From Streptococcus salivarius (GTDB lineage Bacteria > Bacillota > Bacilli > Lactobacillales > Streptococcaceae): a stretch of DNA of 64,000 nucleotides. Both the position numbers and the translations under genes were made by a program. The stretch covers positions 1-64,000 of the forward strand of contig NZ_CP018188.1 of NCBI RefSeq assembly GCF_009738225.1. The letters are read 5' to 3'. Under the pieces are notes generated by a model. The model was not told the DNA's origin and did not search any database. It saw nothing but the letters and a program-made list of their open reading frames with translations. Shown one piece after another: positions 25,897-34,313 of the stretch; positions within the stretch are counted from its first letter, which is position 1; each line of letters opens with the position of its first letter.

Positions 25897-26256
25897 TTTA
25901 TCTATACTCTACTTTGGATTTACTATTTTGGTGAAAGATTGAGTAAGAGATTCTTTAACAAACTCATCTGATAAAACTGTCGCTCTTTCTTTTTGTTTTT
26001 AATTTGTCAAAAGTTTATTTGCTTCTTCTCGTATTTGGTTCTCGGTTTGTTTTGAAATAGATTGTGAACCAATCTTATAGCCAATCATAACAATAAAACT
26101 TATTACGATTAAACCTCTACTCCAACCAGAAATCGAGCCTTCACTTTGTTAAACATGACTTACTTCTTTATTAGTGAAAGCCACATCATATCAAGATTAG
26201 TTTGGAGATTTTATCACTGGAAAAATATGATTAACTACAAATTATGGTATACTAAC
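25897..26256. other. Intergenic region with membrane-peptide remnant
   Basis: On the minus strand, between about 26145 and 26000, a start-less frame reads GLIVISFIVMIGYKIGSQ and SKQTENQIREEANKLLTN, the remains of a small membrane protein. The plus strand holds an extended -10 element TGGTATACT (26245-26253) for the gene at 26288. Confidence 0.4.
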
Positions 26257-26282
26257 GATAATAAATTGTTATCGGTAGGAGA
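26257..26282 (+). repeat. 26-bp leader repeat, left copy (inverted relative to 29799)
   Basis: The sequence GATAATAAATTG followed by TTATCGGTAGGAGA occurs here on the plus strand and at 29799-29824 on the minus strand without a mismatch. It contains a palindrome CGATAA-7 bases-TTATCG and the ribosome site of the following gene. It sits directly after the -10 element, so it is a likely operator/leader. Confidence 0.85.
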
Positions 26283-26287
26283 AGTCA

Positions 26288-27529
26288 GTGTATAAAATTA
26301 ATAAATTTGAAGGTGAAATCTATCAGAAGTTAAATAAAATTCTTGATTCATATAACCAAGAACAGAATAGCGTAATAAATCTTGCTGCATGTATTAGCTA
26401 TCCATTCACCGAAGTATTAGAGATTCAAAGTTTCCCTCTCGCTACTCTGCCAACAGAGGGAGCTGTTGAAAAACGCTTTTTTCCTCATTGTACTTCATTG
26501 GATAATATTGAAATATATTCAGAAGAATTGTGTCTTCAACTTTTTGATTTAAATCCTGGTGATTATAGAGTTAATGTGCAACCACATTCAGGAACTCAGG
26601 CTAACCAAATAGTCTATAATTGTGTTTTAGAAAGTGACGATTATATTTTATCGTTATCTCCAAAAGACGGAGGACATATTTCACACACTTATACAGGCAA
26701 AGGTACTGTAAAATATTATCACTTAGATCATGATTTAAATATTGATTATATCGAATTAAAGGAATTATTAGATAAATATAAACCTAAATTGATTATTATT
26801 GGTGCTTCATCGTATGGAAATGAATTTAATTATCAACAAATTTATGAAATTATAAAAGAGGTTAGCCCCAATACCCTTATTTTAGCGGATATTTGCCATA
26901 GTGTTTTATATATTATGGCAAAGCTACATAAGTCGATTTTTCCATATGTGGATTTCGTTACTTTTACAATGGATAAATGCTTACGTGGGCCTCAAGGAGG
27001 AGTACTAATGTATCGTTCTATATTTGAAGAAAAAATAACTAATTCAATTTTTCCTAGAACACAGGGAGGTCCTACACAAAATGCATTATTTGCGAAATGT
27101 ATCTGTTTAATCAAATTATTATCAATAGATATTCAAGATTATGCACAACAGGTTATAAAAAATACTTTATTGTTTATAAAACAATTAAGTAAAGAAGGGG
27201 TTGATGTTGTTTATAAAAACTCAAAGACTCATATAATTTTAGTTAATCTACTGAATCTAAACTTGAGTGGTAAGGATGCAGAGAATCTACTTTTTCAACA
27301 TAAAATATTAGTTAACCGAAATCAAATTCCAAATGATACACACGGACCAATGACGACTTCAGGAATAAGATTAGGAACAATCGGAATTACAAATTTATCC
27401 TATACTGATGATGATATTAAAAAATTAGCTAAACTAGTAGCTAATTTATTAAAATATAAACAATATGATTATTCCATATATTTAGATCTCATTCGCAAGT
27501 ACCATGAACAAATTAATATCTCCAATTAG
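26288..27529 (+). CDS. Diverged serine hydroxymethyltransferase-like PLP enzyme
   Basis: 413 residues from GTG 26288 (ribosome site GGTAGGAGA 5 bases upstream). Fold-type I SHMT signatures are present in order: VNVQPHSGTQANQIVYNCVL, DGGHISHTYTGKG, LIIIGASSYGNEF, LADICHSVLY, MDKCLRGPQGGVLMY with the PLP Lys, and FPRTQGGPTQNALFAK. The usual T-T-H-K is M-D-K, and several folate-pocket positions differ. It is therefore unlikely to be housekeeping GlyA and may act on another amino or hydroxyamino acid. It is convergent with the STAND ATPase (17-base 3' overlap), and both genes carry the same leader operator. This pairing is what makes it unusual. Confidence 0.8.
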   Translation: MYKINKFEGEIYQKLNKILDSYNQEQNSVINLAACISYPFTEVLEIQSFPLATLPTEGAVEKRFFPHCTSLDNIEIYSEELCLQLFDLNPGDYRVNVQPHSGTQANQIVYNCVLESDDYILSLSPKDGGHISHTYTGKGTVKYYHLDHDLNIDYIELKELLDKYKPKLIIIGASSYGNEFNYQQIYEIIKEVSPNTLILADICHSVLYIMAKLHKSIFPYVDFVTFTMDKCLRGPQGGVLMYRSIFEEKITNSIFPRTQGGPTQNALFAKCICLIKLLSIDIQDYAQQVIKNTLLFIKQLSKEGVDVVYKNSKTHIILVNLLNLNLSGKDAENLLFQHKILVNRNQIPNDTHGPMTTSGIRLGTIGITNLSYTDDDIKKLAKLVANLLKYKQYDYSIYLDLIRKYHEQINISN

Positions 27530-29792
27530 GAGAAAGACCTATACAGAAATTATTTTTTTTGTAAGGAATCAACAGATAGTATTTAGTGAGTCCGTCTTGA
27601 TAATCATCAATATAAGTTTTTTCACAAACAAAAGGAATATCATCAAATTGTTGTAAATTGTATACTATTTGAAATTTATACCAAGGATCGTCTATGAGTG
27701 GAATTTCTTCCTCAAAGTTTCTTAGTGAATTTTGAAATTCTGTAAAAGAGATTCTTTCAGAAATCAATTCAATAATTAATTTGTTTAACTTGAGCATCCT
27801 AATATCTAAGGTCAAAGCTTTAGGACATTCTTGAAGTGATTTATTTATATACTTCAGAGATTGTTGATAATTTTTATTCATCAAAAAAATAATTGATTTA
27901 TTACAATATGGTTCAAAAATTTCATTTGAATCATATTTTTTTAGTATTTTTGAGGCCTTATTTAGATTCTCTAAAGCTATATCATATTCTCCGTCCCAGA
28001 TATTAACAACACCTAAATTATTATATACTGTTGCAACAGGTATTTGATATTCATTACGTTGAAAATAGTCCAATGCTAGTTTGAGATTTTCGGTAGCTTC
28101 TTTAGTTGGGAAATAATGAGCAGAATTTCGTAAAATAATATAATAGAAGTCGTCTTTTTCTACAGAATTCATGCTTTCATTAAGGAGTTTAATTGCCTCT
28201 CGATCTTTACCTAAATGACCATAAGCATTTAGCTTGTAGAGTAATGTTCCAGAGCAATTTTCTAACTTTTCCAGTGATTTTAGCGCCTCCTCAAATTCAT
28301 ATTTTTGAATTTGAAATCTAGGATAGTATAGCTGTAAATCTTTTGAATAATTATCTTTTTGAAGACTGTTTAAAATAGCTAAACCTCCATTAAAATCAGA
28401 AATCCACTGGTACGAGTTCAATATATAATGTAAGTATTTTTCGGGTAATAATTCTATTAAATGAAGTATCTTCTTACTCAAAGATACAATGTAAAAATAT
28501 GAATTTTTCCTGTATTCGATTTCAAGTAACTGTTTGATATATTCTACATTTTGCCGCAACTCTTCAATATTACATATATTTATTAAGCAGTGAATTAAAT
28601 AAGCTAACTCGCCACCAACTCCTATAGATAGGATAGTTTGCTCTAAATATATTTTTAGATTGTTGGTTACTAATTGAAGATCAGAAGCATTTGTGTGATT
28701 TAAAATACCATTTACAATTGATTCGTGTGAAATTTTGATTTTATCATTTGTATCTCCATTAATATAGACAAAACCTGCATCAATAAGGGATTTTAGAGAA
28801 TCAGCTACTTCAGTATTTTCGTCTAATATAGATTTAATGTAGTTAAAAACTATATCTTTTCTCATACCAGCAGGAAAAATCGATGATATGATAAGTATAT
28901 TTTTTTGAATATCTGGAAGTTTGTCATATATATCAGAAATATTAAATAATTCTGAATTTGGATTATCAATAAGTCTGTTAATAATTAATTCAATATCTTT
29001 ATAATTACCTTGTGTTATCTGCCATATTTGATTCAATTTGACATTATCAAGTAAAGCAATTTTATTTCTTATTAGTAATTTACACTCATCCTCAGTAAGA
29101 TACGATAAATTTAATACAGTAGGAGTATAATTGTCCAATGTATCTAGTTTATCAATCGATTTTATCTTATCATTTGTTCGGTTTATAATTGTTAAAGAGA
29201 TTCCGCTTTGAAGTGTATTAAAGTCATCTTCAAATTTTATTTTTATATCTTCAGATAAAAATTGATAATTATCAATAATAATATTAAGACGGATTTTTTT
29301 TGAAACATGACTGAAATATCTTAAATATAAATCATTTTCAAATATTCCCTCCTTTATTTCAGTAATAACTTCTTCCCAAGGATAATCAATTACTTTTTTG
29401 TAAGTTGTATCGAATGCAATAAACGATCTGATTAACCTAAAACTATGTTTCAGAGTTAGATTTGTTAGTTTTTGTTTTCTTAAATAATTTGAAAACGAAT
29501 ATTTTTGAGGTATTGATAAGCATAGATTTCTTCTGAATTGTGTTGGGACATACGCTCCTTTTAGTAGATTTTCAAAAAATTTATTACTTTCAAACCCATC
29601 ATTTATAACATCAATGTAGAGAATAAAGGCTTCTTTATCATGGCTGTAAACTTGTTGACAAACCTCTTTGATTAGCTCGGTTTTACCACTACCACTTAAA
29701 CCATTAATAATATATAAACTATTTTTATCATTACTAGAAAATTTAAAATGCTGTTTTAATTCTTCTATTTCAGTATCGCGACCGTAATACAT
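27513..29792 (-). CDS. STAND-type ATPase with TPR-like C-terminus
   Basis: 759 residues; ATG 29790-29792 is used because GGTAGGAG lies 9 bases upstream. MYYGRDTEIEEL opens an ATPase with Walker A INGLSGSGKTELIK (~residues 29-42). A Walker-B-like strand follows (LNIIIDNYQF), then a winged-helix region with an SHESIV motif. The last ~350 residues are helical repeats of TPR type (YNNLGVVNIWDGEYDIALEN, LNKASKILKKYDS). This is the plan of STAND sensors, in which the repeats perceive a signal and trigger the ATPase. No effector domain is visible at either end. The SHMT-like protein encoded convergently under the same operator is a candidate effector or partner. Confidence 0.75.
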   Translation of the reverse strand: MYYGRDTEIEELKQHFKFSSNDKNSLYIINGLSGSGKTELIKEVCQQVYSHDKEAFILYIDVINDGFESNKFFENLLKGAYVPTQFRRNLCLSIPQKYSFSNYLRKQKLTNLTLKHSFRLIRSFIAFDTTYKKVIDYPWEEVITEIKEGIFENDLYLRYFSHVSKKIRLNIIIDNYQFLSEDIKIKFEDDFNTLQSGISLTIINRTNDKIKSIDKLDTLDNYTPTVLNLSYLTEDECKLLIRNKIALLDNVKLNQIWQITQGNYKDIELIINRLIDNPNSELFNISDIYDKLPDIQKNILIISSIFPAGMRKDIVFNYIKSILDENTEVADSLKSLIDAGFVYINGDTNDKIKISHESIVNGILNHTNASDLQLVTNNLKIYLEQTILSIGVGGELAYLIHCLINICNIEELRQNVEYIKQLLEIEYRKNSYFYIVSLSKKILHLIELLPEKYLHYILNSYQWISDFNGGLAILNSLQKDNYSKDLQLYYPRFQIQKYEFEEALKSLEKLENCSGTLLYKLNAYGHLGKDREAIKLLNESMNSVEKDDFYYIILRNSAHYFPTKEATENLKLALDYFQRNEYQIPVATVYNNLGVVNIWDGEYDIALENLNKASKILKKYDSNEIFEPYCNKSIIFLMNKNYQQSLKYINKSLQECPKALTLDIRMLKLNKLIIELISERISFTEFQNSLRNFEEEIPLIDDPWYKFQIVYNLQQFDDIPFVCEKTYIDDYQDGLTKYYLLIPYKKNNFCIGLSPNWRY

Positions 29793-29798
29793 AAAACA

Positions 29799-29824
29799 TC
29801 TCCTACCGATAACAATTTATTATC
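29799..29824 (-). repeat. 26-bp leader repeat, right copy
   Basis: Minus-strand copy of the repeat at 26257-26282, placed between TATAGT and the ATPase start codon. It includes the GATAA-7 bases-TTATC palindrome and the GGAG ribosome site. Confidence 0.85.
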
Positions 29825-29883
29825 ACTATACGAAGCACTCAAATAGGTTTATAATAGCATGATTATTGATAAAGGAGATTTTT

Positions 29884-30780
29884 ATGGATTATAAACTTAT
29901 TTCTACTTACTTAGATTATTGCAAAACTCATAAGCGTTTGAGTTCACACACGATTCGCGCTTATAAGAATGATCTTATGCAATTTTATAACTCAGACTAT
30001 GATAATGTCGAATCCTATATAGAACAGTTGACACGATCTAACATAAAAACGAATACATTAAGAAGAAAAATTGCTTGTATGAAGGTGTTTTATAACTATC
30101 TAAAATACCAGAACATAATTGAAGAGAATCCCTTCAATCAATTGCGCTTTCAATTTAGAACTGAAAAAGTATTGCCTAAAACGATTCCGTATGACATTCT
30201 GAAAAGTATTTTTATATATTTAGAACGGAAAGTAATTGTATCTAAAACTGACTATCAAAAACAACACGCTGAAAGAAATCTACTAATTATTTCACTTTTA
30301 CTTTCAACAGGCATCAGAATTTCTGAACTTTGCCACATTCATCTCAAAGACATTAATCTGTCCAATAAGACACTCCATATTATAGGAAAGGGTAAGAAAG
30401 AACGTATCCTATTTTTAGGAGATCAAAAAACATTCAATTTATTAGAAACATATATAAATAAAACAAGAAATGAATCCAATGATTTCTTGTTCCCAGGGAA
30501 ACATTCACTTAAACCATTGTCAGAGCAAAGTGTACGTTTAGTAATAAAGAGAATCGTTGAACAAAATAACTTTTCTAGAACTATTACACCGCATATGTTT
30601 AGACATAGCTTTGCGACAATGCTTCTAGATAGTGATGTAGATATTCGATATATTCAACAAATTCTTGGACATAGTTCTATATCAATCACACAAATCTATA
30701 CTCACGTATCTCATTCAAAACAAGAAGAAATACTTAGTTCTTTTAATCCCGTATCAGTAATTCATTCTGAAATCGAGTAA
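29884..30780 (+). CDS. Tyrosine recombinase (XerC/D-like)
   Basis: 298 residues. ATG 29884 is chosen because AAAGGAG sits 6 bases upstream; a TTG 18 bases earlier is inside that site. The N-terminal core-binding domain spans 1-100 (RLSSHTIRAYKNDLMQFY). The catalytic motifs are LLLSTGIRISELCHIHLKDI (Arg), a Lys turn GKGKKERI, TPHMFRHSFATMLLDS (H-x-x-R), ILGHSSISITQIYTHVS (His and Tyr). All are intact. It is divergent from the STAND ATPase, 59 bases beyond the right leader repeat. It may move the SHMT/STAND pair as a cassette or invert it, but no target sites are proven. Confidence 0.85.
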   Translation: MDYKLISTYLDYCKTHKRLSSHTIRAYKNDLMQFYNSDYDNVESYIEQLTRSNIKTNTLRRKIACMKVFYNYLKYQNIIEENPFNQLRFQFRTEKVLPKTIPYDILKSIFIYLERKVIVSKTDYQKQHAERNLLIISLLLSTGIRISELCHIHLKDINLSNKTLHIIGKGKKERILFLGDQKTFNLLETYINKTRNESNDFLFPGKHSLKPLSEQSVRLVIKRIVEQNNFSRTITPHMFRHSFATMLLDSDVDIRYIQQILGHSSISITQIYTHVSHSKQEEILSSFNPVSVIHSEIE

Positions 30781-31170
30781 GAGACATTTCCAAAGTCTAC
30801 AGTTCACTTCATCTTAAATTAATTTTTGTAGTTCGACTTTAGTTAATAGATTTTATACTCAACAAAAGCAAAAAACATATAAAACTTCACTTTGAATCAG
30901 CATTTATACTATATTCCGTATTAAGGACTCCATAATTGTTTTTCTAAAATACATCTTTCAAATATCCTTAAATATAATAAAAAGAGATGGGCAAAATCTC
31001 AATTCCTGAAGAAAATGGAGTAAATCTTCCCACAAGAAAACGCATAATTTCAAGTTTTTCAACACCTGATACTATGCGTTTTTTGGTTCTAAAAAATTTT
31101 CGCCCACATTAAACAACTAACAAAAGTTATAAGTAGACTATATTTTAAAATTTTTGTTCTAACAACCATT
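30781..31170. other. Intergenic region with terminator
   Basis: AT-rich, no gene seen. A hairpin AAAACGCATA (31037-31046) with TATGCGTTTT (31073-31082), 26-base loop, ends in TTTT and could terminate the recombinase transcript. An AAAGAGATGGGC stretch near 30980 has no ORF behind it. Confidence 0.5.
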
Positions 31171-31929
31171 TCAATTAGTTAAATCTTTAAATCTTTCTTC
31201 TCCAGATTTAAGCATATCCTTTTCTACCTGACTCCACTCTCCAAACAATAATTCATGAAGAACAGCTGCTGCTGATATTTCATCATCTCTCGAATCGTAA
31301 ACACAGGTCCTATCTCGTTGATAGATTTGGATTTGTTCAAAGATACCTAATTGCTCCAGCTGGTGGGTATTCTCAACTAGATTGTTCACTATCAGATCAT
31401 GATGTTCTTTTGGAGTTGCGCGTGCTTGATTTGGATTGATAGCGTACAGTTCTTCGTATCGGATAAGGGTGCTCAGATAGGACAGCTTAGGCTTTGTCGC
31501 AATCAAGGCTAATTGTACTTCATATCCCTTACTTTTCAAGAGTTGTGCTGTTTCCTTTGGAACGTCAATCGTTCGTAAAGTTCCCTCTATCAAAAGATTG
31601 TATCCCAAATGACTCAATTCTGTTACTAAAGACTCTACCATTTTGCCTGCAAAATCTTTGGTGTATTCAACACTGTCTTTGCCATATTCTTGCTGCAGTT
31701 CTAAATAGTGTGGATGCTGAGAACGAAAACTATCGCCATCTATGATAACAATATTTCCTTGAAATTCTTTCTGTTTAATACGATGAATTGTAGTCTTACC
31801 GGCACCACTTTGCCCTCCAAGCAAAATCGCTATAGGTTGCTTACTGGACTTTTTTCCTCTTGTCAGAGAACGAAGATTCCTTGCTAAAGCATGTTTGAAT
31901 TCTCTACCAGTATAATCTTGGATTTCCAT
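31171..31929 (-). CDS. pezT: Zeta-type toxin PezT
   Basis: 252 residues, matching the length of streptococcal PezT. Walker A ILLGGQSGAGKTTIHR (~residues 35-50) and IDGDSFRSQHPHY (the substrate-site Asp and Arg) are present, as are LIEGTLRT and RYEELYAINP. Zeta/PezT kinases phosphorylate UDP-N-acetylglucosamine, blocking peptidoglycan synthesis when the antitoxin is lost. The ATG overlaps the last base of pezA (TAATG-type junction). All catalytic residues appear intact. The pair should stabilise the element by post-segregational killing. Confidence 0.92.
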   Translation of the reverse strand: MEIQDYTGREFKHALARNLRSLTRGKKSSKQPIAILLGGQSGAGKTTIHRIKQKEFQGNIVIIDGDSFRSQHPHYLELQQEYGKDSVEYTKDFAGKMVESLVTELSHLGYNLLIEGTLRTIDVPKETAQLLKSKGYEVQLALIATKPKLSYLSTLIRYEELYAINPNQARATPKEHHDLIVNNLVENTHQLEQLGIFEQIQIYQRDRTCVYDSRDDEISAAAVLHELLFGEWSQVEKDMLKSGEERFKDLTN

Positions 31930-32405
31930 TAGGCTACCATCCGTTTTTCAGATATCTCTAACATACGTTCAATTCCATCCAAATAGCCGCTATATCTCTC
32001 TATTTCATCAAAAGTTTCTACTAAATAGATATTCGTATGAATCAAGTCAGATAGATCATTACTCATTAAAATCCAAGGATTAGATTCATCATCAATGCTA
32101 ATTCCCTGACTATCTTGATAACGATAGAGTCGAGATAGTAGATTAGCACCTCTTTCTTTCACAATTTCAATTTTTAAAGTCAATTCATAATCTTCAACAG
32201 GATTGAGCATTTTATCTTCTCCTACAATATCGACATAAGATACATTAAACTTCTGACAAATGATGTCTATTAGTTCTGTAGATACTGAACTAGTTCCATT
32301 TTCATAACGGCTTAAGCTATTTCGAGAAATTCCTATAATTCGGGCAAATTCGGGTTGTGTTAAGCCATGTGTTTTACGTAAGGATTTTATGTTTTTTCCA
32401 ATCAT
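31929..32405 (-). CDS. pezA: PezA antitoxin, XRE-type
   Basis: 158 residues, the standard PezA length. The N-terminal helix-turn-helix (KSLRKTHGLTQPEFARIIGI, SRNSLSRYENG) represses the operon. The C-terminal three-helix part (ending RMLEISEKRMVA) neutralises PezT by covering its nucleotide site. ATG 32403-32405 is preceded by AAAAGGAG. The promoter has an extended -10, TGTTATAAT (-10 at 32433-32438), directly after the terminator of the preceding gene. Confidence 0.92.
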   Translation of the reverse strand: MIGKNIKSLRKTHGLTQPEFARIIGISRNSLSRYENGTSSVSTELIDIICQKFNVSYVDIVGEDKMLNPVEDYELTLKIEIVKERGANLLSRLYRYQDSQGISIDDESNPWILMSNDLSDLIHTNIYLVETFDEIERYSGYLDGIERMLEISEKRMVA

Positions 32406-32432
32406 AGCAGACTCCTTTTATTTGATACCACC

Positions 32433-32441
32433 ATTATAACA
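32433..32441 (-). promoter_or_regulatory. Extended -10 promoter of pezAT
   Basis: Minus strand TGTTATAAT, 27 bases before the pezA start. The preceding hairpin ends 14 bases upstream, so the operon is transcribed independently. Confidence 0.55.
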
Positions 32442-32454
32442 TTTAGAAAAAGCA

Positions 32455-32476
32455 AACGCACCATTTTTGGTGCGTT
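32455..32476 (-). terminator. Hairpin between small ICE-like gene and pezA
   Basis: AACGCACCA-TTTT-TGGTGCGTT, a perfect 9-bp stem overlapping the stop codon of the 90-residue gene and followed on the minus strand by TGCTTTTT. It could also be an operator of pezAT. Confidence 0.6.
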
Positions 32477-32747
32477 ATTGGCTGTTTTTCCTAAATCTCT
32501 CTAAATTCTTCTCTAATTGTTCCTTATGAAGTTGATTCTTAGCTTCCTTTAATGTGTCGTTCAAAGTTTCTTCTCTATAAGTTGATTCTCTTTTAAGTTG
32601 TTCTGTTTCTTGATTTGGAGTGAAAATGATATCTATCAGTAGGTCTATTTTTTCAAGATCTGGGACGGACATATCAGATAGTCGATGAATTAGCTTCTTA
32701 AATATATCACCACTGTCTTGGTTTTTCTTAAAAAATGTTGTAAACAT
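32475..32747 (-). CDS. Small helical hypothetical protein, 90 aa
   Basis: ATG 32745-32747. Predicted all-helical, with Asp/Glu/Lys/Gln-rich stretches (EAKNQLHKEQLEKNLERF at the C-terminus). No signal peptide or membrane segment. It ends in the hairpin before pezA. The gene string 32475-34050 runs in the same direction with short gaps and resembles accessory genes of Tn5252-like ICEs, from general recollection only. No function is assigned. Confidence 0.55.
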   Translation of the reverse strand: MFTTFFKKNQDSGDIFKKLIHRLSDMSVPDLEKIDLLIDIIFTPNQETEQLKRESTYREETLNDTLKEAKNQLHKEQLEKNLERFRKNSQ

Positions 32748-32773
32748 CTATAATCTCTCAAAAAAGTAACCTA

Positions 32774-33033
32774 TCAGGACTGCTTAGTATGATTCGGAAA
32801 TCGCATCATAAATGGACTGCAATTTCTTAGATTCTCTTTTGCGGCTTTGACTTCTTTATCAATCATTAGGTCATTTGAGCCGGCCACTTGTTGGATAGTG
32901 TCTAGAGCTTGTTTGAGTTCTTCTTCATCCTGACCAAAGACACCAATCAAGAAGACTGTTTGAAACAGTTTATCTCCTGTCTCTGTCATGGTTTTTAATA
33001 GCTCCTCAGCTTCATCGATATTGCTTTCTAATT
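32774..33033 (-). pseudogene. Fragment resembling a VirB4-type conjugation ATPase
   Basis: The frame opens after a TAA at 33034-33036 and reads NIDEAEELLKTMTETGDKLF, QTVFLIGVFGQDEEELKQAL, then NDLMIDKEVKAAKENLRNCS and PFMMRFPNHTKQS, ending at 32774. Early parts of VirB4/TraE-like ATPases have this pattern (a strand ending in G-V-x-G, D/E-EEL, a helix, then a Leu-Arg...Pro-Phe segment). The Walker motifs are absent. If the first ATG (32989) is used it could instead be a 71-residue small gene. Tentative. Confidence 0.35.
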
Positions 33034-33311
33034 ACATGACCTACTTTTTCCAAATAGATACCTGTACGAGCTAGTTTTTGTTGTTTCCCAATCTTTTGGG
33101 ATTCCATCAAAGTCTTCTTTGTTCGTAGTTTCTTCATGGCATCTGCTTTGGTCGAACTTTGTGCATGGAGACTCACAATCTTTTGATACAAACGATTCAA
33201 TTCACTTGGATAGTGAAACTCTCCCGCAAACATTTTTCTGCTTAACTCAATCCAGCTGATATTTCTTTCAGTCAAAATAATGGACAAGTTCCCCCAAAAT
33301 CGTTCAGCCAT
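33012..33311 (-). CDS. Hypothetical basic protein, 99 aa
   Basis: ATG 33309-33311 behind AAAGGAGAAGC. The first half (FWGNLSIILTERNISWIELS) has the helix spacing of a short helix-turn-helix. The second half is strongly basic (KKLRTKKTLMESQKIGKQQK). DNA or RNA binding is plausible. It lies 12 bases after the ArsC/Spx-like gene. Family not recognised. Confidence 0.5.
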   Translation of the reverse strand: MAERFWGNLSIILTERNISWIELSRKMFAGEFHYPSELNRLYQKIVSLHAQSSTKADAMKKLRTKKTLMESQKIGKQQKLARTGIYLEKVGHVIRKQYR

Positions 33312-33323
33312 ATTGCTTCTCCT

Positions 33324-33704
33324 TTAGCTAGATAAATAATGTGTTTGTGCCATGTAAATCAATTGTTTCGTATCTCTTGGCAATAGAGCTCTAGCCTCTT
33401 CCAAATTCAGATTTGGATAAACTCGCTTATTTGAAACCGCAAGAGGAAGTCTGATGGTTAGTTCAGGATTTTTTAAAATCATCTCAACGAAATCTGTTAA
33501 TCTTAGATTGTCACGGTTCTTAAATCGTAATAAATTGGGAGATAAATACTCAAAACAATCTGAAGAATAGCTCATCATTTCAATTAATTTGTCCTTTGTC
33601 ATTTCAGAAATAGAATGAGGAGTGACCTCTATGCCATACTTTTGAAAGAAATCCAAAAGAAGTTGATTTCTTTGGCTATTTTTACTTAGATAGAGATCAA
33701 TCAT
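33324..33704 (-). CDS. Spx/ArsC-like protein lacking the redox cysteines
   Basis: 126 residues with the thioredoxin-like ArsC/Spx pattern: MIDLYLSKNSQRNQLLLDFF at the N-terminus, KYGIEVTPHSISEMT, SSDCFEYLSPN, then NPELTIRLPLAVSNKRVYPN and RALLPRDTKQL. In Spx and ArsC the first loop carries Cys (C-x-x-C or C-x-x-x-x-x-R); here it is N-S-Q-R-N. Redox or arsenate chemistry is therefore unlikely, and a structural or RNA-polymerase-binding role is more plausible. It overlaps the upstream gene by eight bases. Confidence 0.6.
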   Translation of the reverse strand: MIDLYLSKNSQRNQLLLDFFQKYGIEVTPHSISEMTKDKLIEMMSYSSDCFEYLSPNLLRFKNRDNLRLTDFVEMILKNPELTIRLPLAVSNKRVYPNLNLEEARALLPRDTKQLIYMAQTHYLSS

Positions 33705-34050
33705 GAGAGATCTCCCAAAGATTCGGTTCCCTTTGATATTCTGAGACGATTAAGGAATCTAATAAATTTGCGAAGTTAATCGGTTTATTGTCTTCATCAT
33801 AAGCTTTTACAGTTACTTGGGTTGTAAGTATTCCCTCTTTTCCCTCGGCTCGATAGCCTTGTCCATATAAAACAAAAACAAGATTTTGATGATCATCTAC
33901 AAAGGCATCAGCTCCGTTCTTTATATCCTGACTTTCAAGGAATTCCATAATGTTTTGAAGATAGGATTCATAAAATAGTGGGTAGTTGTGTTTTTTATGG
34001 TAATCATCTAAAAATGTCACTTCAAACTCACATGGATAATTGGGCATCAA
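33697..34050 (-). CDS. Hypothetical protein, 117 aa
   Basis: First gene of the small-gene string; starts at ATG 34048-34050 and overlaps the Spx/ArsC-like gene by eight bases. Aromatic and acidic, with a beta-rich centre (LVFVLYGQGYRAEGKEGILT, TQVTVKAYDEDNK). No membrane segment. Similar proteins accompany ArsC-like genes in streptococcal ICEs as far as I recall. No function is assigned. Confidence 0.5.
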   Translation of the reverse strand: MMPNYPCEFEVTFLDDYHKKHNYPLFYESYLQNIMEFLESQDIKNGADAFVDDHQNLVFVLYGQGYRAEGKEGILTTQVTVKAYDEDNKPINFANLLDSLIVSEYQREPNLWEISHD

Positions 34051-34313
34051 AAATAATTGTTCATCCAGCTGTTATTTTATTATTTATCTTACCTATTATA
34101 TAGAAGAAAAATAGTTTTATTTGTAGCTCACAAAATCAAGAAAAATTCCTTCTATTTTCTATTATGCTTTTTTTATTTTATTCTAGACTACTTTTTCTGA
34201 CCAACTTAAAAAGTTAACGCGTCACTCTCATTCTCGCTTTAAGCTTTTCAAAATTGAAAGAAATATGTGTAAAAAACAACATAATATCATAAACGAAAGG
34301 AAAATATTCTTTT

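Noticed and set aside
26288..27529. Considered as the housekeeping glyA
   Set aside because: The motif around the PLP lysine and several folate-site positions have diverged, it has a non-housekeeping context and a shared operator with an ATPase gene.
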